64,000 nucleotides of DNA from Cyclina sinensis (lineage: Eukaryota; Mollusca; Bivalvia; Venerida; Veneridae), in contig JAAONU010000006.1 in assembly GCA_012932295.1 (NCBI GenBank), positions 23,563,929 through 23,627,928 on the forward strand. Reading direction: 5' to 3'. Below the pieces are notes generated by a model, which worked only from the letters and a program-made list of their open reading frames with translations, was not told where the DNA came from and did not search any database. The translations under genes were made by a program, and so were the position numbers. Of the stretch, positions 59,001 through 64,000 are shown piece after piece; the first letter of the stretch is position 1, and the number at the start of each line of letters is the position of its first letter.

Positions 59001-62000
59001 TCATAAAACTAATCACCTCTGAAAAATTTTGCCATACCAGGGACTTGAAAACACAACATCTATCTCTCACCAGACTTCCGAAATTCAACACTCAACCCAC
59101 TGAACTATCCCTGACATTCAAATACTAATAAAACCATTAAATTTAACAATTTTAATCTTTTGTACTTGGAACACAACAATGATATTCATGAGCAAGCTGA
59201 GTATTTATGATTCTTATAAAGTAAAATTAAAATCTGAATAATAGTTGATGAGAAATAGTACAAAATAAAAAAAAAAATTTAAAAAAATCAAAGGGCCATA
59301 ACTCAGTGAAAAATCACCACAGTGCAACGTGATACCTATATGCACAAACAGGCTTGGTACTTATTAATTCTTGCTAAGTATTATTAAAATCGGTGTAACA
59401 GTTCCTGAGGACAAAGGGGTAATAAGGTACTTAACCTTCATCCACATTTGTCCTTGACCTTGTGTGACAAAGTTTGTCTACAAACAGCCAGCCAGCCAGA
59501 CAACCAATGCATGTGAATCCAATACAGCCTCAAAATATTCTATCTTTTGATACAAAAACGTCTATATCTTTTAATATCCTATTTTTCTTAAATTGAGTAT
59601 ATGTGTATCCATTGATTATGTATCACAACGTCAGTCGATTGCTTTCTTTGTACAGTGTATAGAAATATCAAATCTTTGGCTCAGAGGCCTTCGATGCACT
59701 AAGATCGGAGTTCGAATCACGCTCTGGGTTCTAAGATGTATTGTATCTTTCTGTTACGGACTTTCATGTTCGTAACTTTCTCAAATTTTAATCCTTTCTG
59801 TATCTTGAACTATACTACAAAACCTAAAATAACTAAGCTCTTCAGGGGACGTTGATCATACGGACAACCTTAACGAACAATAAATAAACTCAAATAAGTA
59901 GAGAACACTGAAAAAACTGTACTCCTTTACAACAGTTTGCTGAAAACTGATATATCATTTTGTTTCAAACCTTATATCTTCCAGTGCAGTTAGAACAAAG
60001 TTTATTTCTTCCATTTTGCCATGTCTCTACCAACAGAGTGCTGTCAAATCTCGGGGCCACCAAGTCACTGTACAAATCTATAAATAATGCAAAAAATTGG
60101 TTTTCAAATTAATACCAGAAATATATGATTCAAGTACCGAAAAAAATCTATATTGTTCCTTTTCACAATGTTATAGGATGATAACAAATGCTGAATTTTT
60201 TTCAAGTACACAAATAGTAAAATTACTCATAATATTTTATCAAAATGAGCTAATAAAGAAACGTAAATTTGAATCATTTATCAGTCTTTAAAAAAAACTT
60301 GATGAAAATTTTTCACCAGACAACTTTCATCATGTTGCAATAAAGTCATGTTGTTAAATCATTTTATTTTAGTAACTTCTGACAGAAAAAGGTTAATATG
60401 CTAATACAATTTATATCAGAGATGATGTAGTAGGCATGTAATAAAGCTGTGTTATATTTTTGATACAGTGTAAAAAATCTTTGACGTCATAGCGATTAAC
60501 AATACGCTTATGACGTTCACACATATTTATGGACAAAACAAAGTTTCTGCACGTTTCTGTCACTTTTCACTTACAAAACTTCTATGATATAAATAGAACA
60601 TTACATTTGCAGTCATGTAATGGAAATTATTACACTTGTTATTAGAACAATAGAAACTATAGACGATTTTTATCATTTTAAAATAACTCGTGCAATAACT
60701 CCCGTATTTTATGACCACTTATTTAATATCCTCTTTATTCTTTGCCATGCACACTTTCTTTCAATACGTACCATTGTCAAAGTTGGCATACTTTGCAAAT
60801 GACAGGAATGAGACCCCTTTCTGGGATGTGAGTTTTGTTTCCCTGTGCCAGGGTCCTGCCATCACATGCTTCCCAGCAATGGCATCTGCCAAGTTTTCAT
60901 ATTTGCCGAATGATTTAGGTAGAATGTGGTCATAAATGCCAGGATAATTATACAATAACTGATGGCCTGAAAAAATACAATAGGTGTTTTAAAAAACATG
61001 ACTGAATATAATATTGTTACAAGAACATCTAATTTTATGTAAGGTATATTTTTTAGATTTCATGAAAGCACTTTATATGTACCTATAAATGTCTACAGTA
61101 ACTTGTGAAACCTTAAAACAAAAAATAATTAAAAATCTGCCATGCAGTCATTAAGCATAAATCAACAGGAAATTGTTGATGACAGGAAGTGCAAAATATA
61201 TTCCTTGTGACAATTCAGCCTAAAGTGTCTGTACCATGTCACTTCCTTTTGCTCCAATAAGTACATTTTGTACAAGAAAAATATTCTACTCTAATACTTC
61301 AACAAAAACTCACCTATTTCATTCAGATTTTTGTCAGTCTCCATAGAAACACACAGGAATGTTTGAGCATATGTATTTGCACTCTCTGGCCAAGTGTATC
61401 CAGCAGATCTTGAGGGTGGGAATTTTGGAGTACTGTGAACTAACCAGAAACCACTCCTGCTGTCAAATGCTATTACTCCTAAAGAAATGTATAAAATAAA
61501 GAAATATAAAATTAAACCTTTGAAAAAATTCTATGGGGCCACCTGCTGACTTTATGTGACCTTGACATAGTGACCTAGTGAACTTAAATATAAAGGCAAC
61601 AACTTTAGCTTACTGCCTTGACTTACAGTCTCACAGTGTTTAAGATTTTCATGACAAATCAATATCATAACAGTAGTAGTGATAAATTACTGTCACTTTT
61701 GGTTTACCCTTTGACCTTGAACAAACATCTGCTAAGGAATGATATACACACAAAGTCTAAAGACCCTAAAGTAAACACTGAATTACTAAATCAAATTTTA
61801 TAGATTGAAAATCACTATCACTTTATCAGTGGACAGCAAGAATAAACTGACCTTTGGTATGTCCTTTTTCACCTCTATCAAACCTCAGTTGTTCAGCTGA
61901 TTCTGGGAATTCATCATTGTACATTAAATACAGTATGTCCTCTGCCTGGCTGCTCATATTCTATGGCATGAAATTGAAAATATTTATTGAGGTCTAACAG

Positions 62001-63932
62001 AACAGATAAGTCTGTGCTTTAGAAAAAGTTGAAGTAGGTATGGCAGATCAATTTGGACAAAAAGATTGGATAATTGTTTCAAATGATGTCTTTGAATGCT
62101 GCTGCTGATAATTCAAGATACATTTTGACAGTATGTAAAAATCAAATATTGATTGGTCTCTAATGTAAGAAATAACGTTTACCTTTACTACTCAGAATAA
62201 TATACTGCTATTATGTATTCTAAACAGACATGTCATGTCTAAACAGTAAGGTAAAACTTGAGGTCATTGCATTCAGAAAAAACTTTCACCCGTTTTCAGG
62301 CCTAAACTAGAATTTTACATTATAAAAATTCTATACTTAAATACAAAGCACACCAGCCAATCTTCGGAGCACAACATGGTTTTTTGCAACTCTACAGATT
62401 TCTTATTAAAAAAAGACCATTTTCCCTTTCAAGCAAGTGTTGATCCATGAGAGAGCATAAAACAGGTGAGCAATGATGTAGTATCCTACTATTGATAAAG
62501 GGGGTGAAATTATGGGTGGGTGTGAATTATTAAAATGTGGTTATTGTATCCAACTATCCTTGTTTGCTTTATTTCACCAGACACTATCTCTATTTTTATC
62601 AAACCTTTGAAATTACCTGCACAGAAATACTGTATATTTGATGCAGTGTATTGTAGATAGCCTGGCCATTCTCTTGCAAGGTTTTTGGTGACAATGTCCA
62701 GGATGGAGAAATAGCATCCATGTAGAAAAATGAGTCTGTCTGCACAGTTTTCTCTGACCCAGGAAGTTTGTAAGCTATGTACCTATGGTTGAGAAAGAAA
62801 GTGAGAAATGTCTACAGAAGGTATGATCATATCGATACAGAACAAAAATGTACATGATCCTCAAAAGTCTTGAATTTTCACCCACATTTCAGATTGTTAC
62901 AAATTACCAGCAATAAAATCTATTTTCTTACAGTTACCCTCATTAATTCTGACTTTGACAATCAAAGATGATGAAAAAGCTCAAAGTAAGGAAGTTTTAT
63001 TCATACATGTGAACTTTTTTTCAGCTCTCACCAGTAGATTTAACTTTTCATCAGTAGATTTTACATTAATGATGAAGTGCCCTAAAATATGTGTCACTTA
63101 AAATGCATGGAACTTATTTCTTTTGGACTTATTACATTACATAAGCATCATTTTTCGTTTGAACAATCATTTACATATCATTAAATAAAAGTTTTGAAAG
63201 AAAAAGTTTATTAGAAGACTCTTTTTCATTTTGCAGAATAATTATGCTTACATCTTTATCAAAACACAATTACTGAACACAATTTTCTTCTTAAAAAAAG
63301 TCTCAAGGCATCAACTGTTCTTTAACAACAGGCTTAAAGTGATATTTAGATAATAAAATAGTTTTGCAATAACTGTTTTAATTTTCCCTCAAAAGAAAAT
63401 TTTGAATTATTCATTCTGATCTATTTGAAACAAGAAATGGCTAACACTCCATCAAGATCATAACTGAATTGAAAGTACATTACACTCCAATGATCATGCA
63501 TGTCAAGACCTGTTTAGCAGACACTGTGCTAAGTTAGTTGACTTAGATCTCTGACCATGTAAATTTTCTGGGCTGAGTTAAACCAAACAGGCTCTGTGGG
63601 TGAAACTGTTCATTTCTAATGTGACAGGAATTATTTATCGCACTGTAATGCTGAAAGTATCGCATGACTTTAAAGATTCTGTTTTACCGACCACATAGCA
63701 CCTGTACCAACCCCGTAACCTTTTCACTTCAGAAACTTCATGTTCACGTGTTGACATGCCAGTTTTCTGAGTTACTAGGAAATATCCGTAAATTTCTATC
63801 AACTTACCAGTCTACAAATTCATTCTGCTGTGATAAACAACTGAGACAATCCACTGACATCACCGCGGCGCAGAATAAAACAAGAAAACATAACATTTCT
63901 GTATTCGTCCTTTTCTTCCTGGTTCCCGCCAT
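55924..63932 (-). CDS. DNASE2: Deoxyribonuclease II (8 exons, 374 aa, complete)
   Basis: Acid endonuclease that cuts DNA to 3'-phosphate ends in lysosomes, clearing DNA from engulfed cells and food. Exons in coding order: 63932-63808, 62782-62617, 61960-61852, 61478-61314, 60966-60772, 60077-59971, 58114-57983 and 56049-55924. All junctions are GT/AG and the total is 1125 nt including the stop. Residues 1 to about 30 form a signal peptide. Residues 42-47 read W-Y-I-A-Y-K, the usual N-terminal strand. The first HxK motif is H131-T-K133, followed by G-V-I-A-F-D and L-V-H-S-T-P-K-F-P. The second is H311-A-K313 in D-H-A-K-W, followed by W-T-C-I-G-D-I-N-R. These are the paired phospholipase-D-like catalytic motifs of the family. 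The last exon has K-R-P-G-G-T-V-C, where relatives usually have R-G-G-G. Length fits the family (about 350-370 aa). Intron 7 contains a hairpin-ended repeat. Could be any DNase II paralogue (alpha or beta type). Confidence 0.93.
56637..57680 (+). repeat. Hairpin-ended repeat in intron 7 of DNase II
   Basis: Head 'caagaggacccaatggtcct', body with 'gtgacccctggaggcggg' units, 'agacggacgacagac' stretch, and a degraded terminal hairpin near 57653-57677. It lies opposite in orientation to the host gene. Confidence 0.8.
57983..58114 (-). CDS. DNASE2: DNase II exon 7 (second HxK motif)
   Basis: Contains T-Q-D-H-A-K-W-A-V and [10 protein letters not shown]. Phase 0-0. Acceptor GTTTCAG, donor CAG|GTATAA. 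Confidence 0.93.
58154..58291 (+). mobile_element. TTAA-MITE copy, shortened, in intron 6 of DNase II
   Basis: Left 'ttaaaccttaccctg', right 'ggtgagggttaa'. Internal palindromic block is lost. Confidence 0.6.
59030..59125 (-). mobile_element. Possible tRNA-derived SINE head
   Basis: Minus strand 'gatagttcagtgggttgag' resembles an A box and 'gttttcaagtccc' a B box. Only the head is clear. Confidence 0.35.
59670..59885 (+). mobile_element. tRNA-headed SINE in intron 6 of DNase II
   Basis: 'tggctcagaggccttcg' and 'gagttcgaatcacgc' are A- and B-box-like; the tail shares ATCTTTCTGTTACGGA (59745-59760) with the copy at 41850. Confidence 0.6.
59971..60077 (-). CDS. DNASE2: DNase II exon 6
   Basis: Completes an Asp codon, then L-Y-S-D-L-V, ending C-S-N-C-T-G-R-Y-K before GTTTGA, phase 0. 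Confidence 0.9.
60772..60966 (-). CDS. DNASE2: DNase II exon 5
   Basis: Contains Y-P-G-I-Y-D-H, P-W-H and L-S-F-A-K. Phase 1-1, donor AATG|GTACGT. Confidence 0.93.
61314..61478 (-). CDS. DNASE2: DNase II exon 4
   Basis: Begins G-V-I-A-F-D and contains [10 protein letters not shown] and Q-T-F-L-C, all family hallmarks. Phase 1-1. Confidence 0.93.
61852..61960 (-). CDS. DNASE2: DNase II exon 3 (first HxK motif)
   Basis: Contains L-Y-L-M-Y-N-D and ends G-H-T-K, the first catalytic HxK. Phase 1 out. Confidence 0.92.
62617..62782 (-). CDS. DNASE2: DNase II exon 2
   Basis: Begins by completing Trp, then Y-I-A-Y-K-L-P. Contains F-F-Y-M-D and ends S-V-Q before GTAATT, phase 0. Confidence 0.92.
63808..63932 (-). 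CDS. DNASE2: DNase II exon 1 (signal peptide)
   Basis: ATG at 63932-63930. Basic N-terminus, then a hydrophobic L-C-F-L-V-L-F core, then the start of the mature protein ending V-D. Splits a Trp codon (phase 2) before GTAAGT. Confidence 0.9.
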
Positions 63933-63965
63933 CTTGTCAAACGGGAAGTTAATTCACATGATTCA

Positions 63966-63974
63966 TCACGTGAC
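63966..63974. promoter_or_regulatory. CLEAR-like E-box upstream of DNase II
   Basis: TCACGTGAC, a 9-base match to the CLEAR consensus GTCACGTGAC bound by TFEB/MITF-type factors at lysosomal genes. It ends 34 bases upstream of the DNase II ATG. A second CACGTG lies in intron 1 near 63747. DNase II is a lysosomal enzyme, so the placement makes biological sense. Confidence 0.5.
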
Positions 63975-64000
63975 TTACTTAAATTATTTGAGGCCCTACT

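Noticed and set aside
60711..60935. Plus-strand frame of 74 codons
   Set aside because: Antisense of DNase II exon 5.

Overview
This window is eukaryotic nuclear DNA. It is AT-rich, the genes are split by canonical GT/AG introns, and most of the sequence is dispersed or tandem repeat. The repeat style and the gene content point to a bivalve mollusc, perhaps a venerid clam. That assignment is inference from recognition, not from a database search. Typical signs are long families ending in GCTCACCTGAG-type hairpins, arrays rich in 'AAGGTCAAGGTCA', tRNA-headed SINEs and TTAA-flanked MITEs. No bacterial, organellar, CRISPR or operon feature was seen.

Three protein-coding genes could be assembled by hand with consistent splice phases. 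(1) On the plus strand, 6553-20301, three exons encode 236 aa; the protein has a K-I-S-F (RVxF-type) motif and a following block that resemble the taperin/phostensin family of protein phosphatase 1 binding proteins. (2) On the plus strand, 36240-43724, twelve exons encode a secreted protein of 508 aa with a signal peptide, two Ly6/uPAR (LU, three-finger) domains and six ShKT six-cysteine domains. (3) On the minus strand, 63932-55924, eight exons encode a complete 374-aa DNase II (lysosomal acid endonuclease) with both HxK catalytic motifs. A CLEAR-like palindrome lies just upstream of its start.

Layout: 1-6552 repeats, a SINE, two MITEs and no gene; 6553-20301 the PP1-binding-like gene, whose two long introns hold several repeat arrays and a 51-bp minisatellite; 20302-36239 AT-rich flank, long tandem families and a decayed Tc1-like transposon (34082-35504); 36240-43740 the LU/ShKT gene; 43741-55923 minisatellites, an internally deleted mariner and several copies of the hairpin-ended repeat; 55924-63932 the DNase II gene; 63933-64000 its proximal promoter.

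The three genes show no operon-like relationship. The observations I rate highest are the LU2-ShKT6 architecture with its alternating A/B ShKT units, and a repeat family whose terminal hairpin keeps its base pairing while the stem sequence changes from copy to copy. Others worth a look are the CLEAR-like site at a lysosomal nuclease gene and a minisatellite that supplies the C-terminus and stop codon of DNase II. Exon boundaries were read by eye and have no transcript support.
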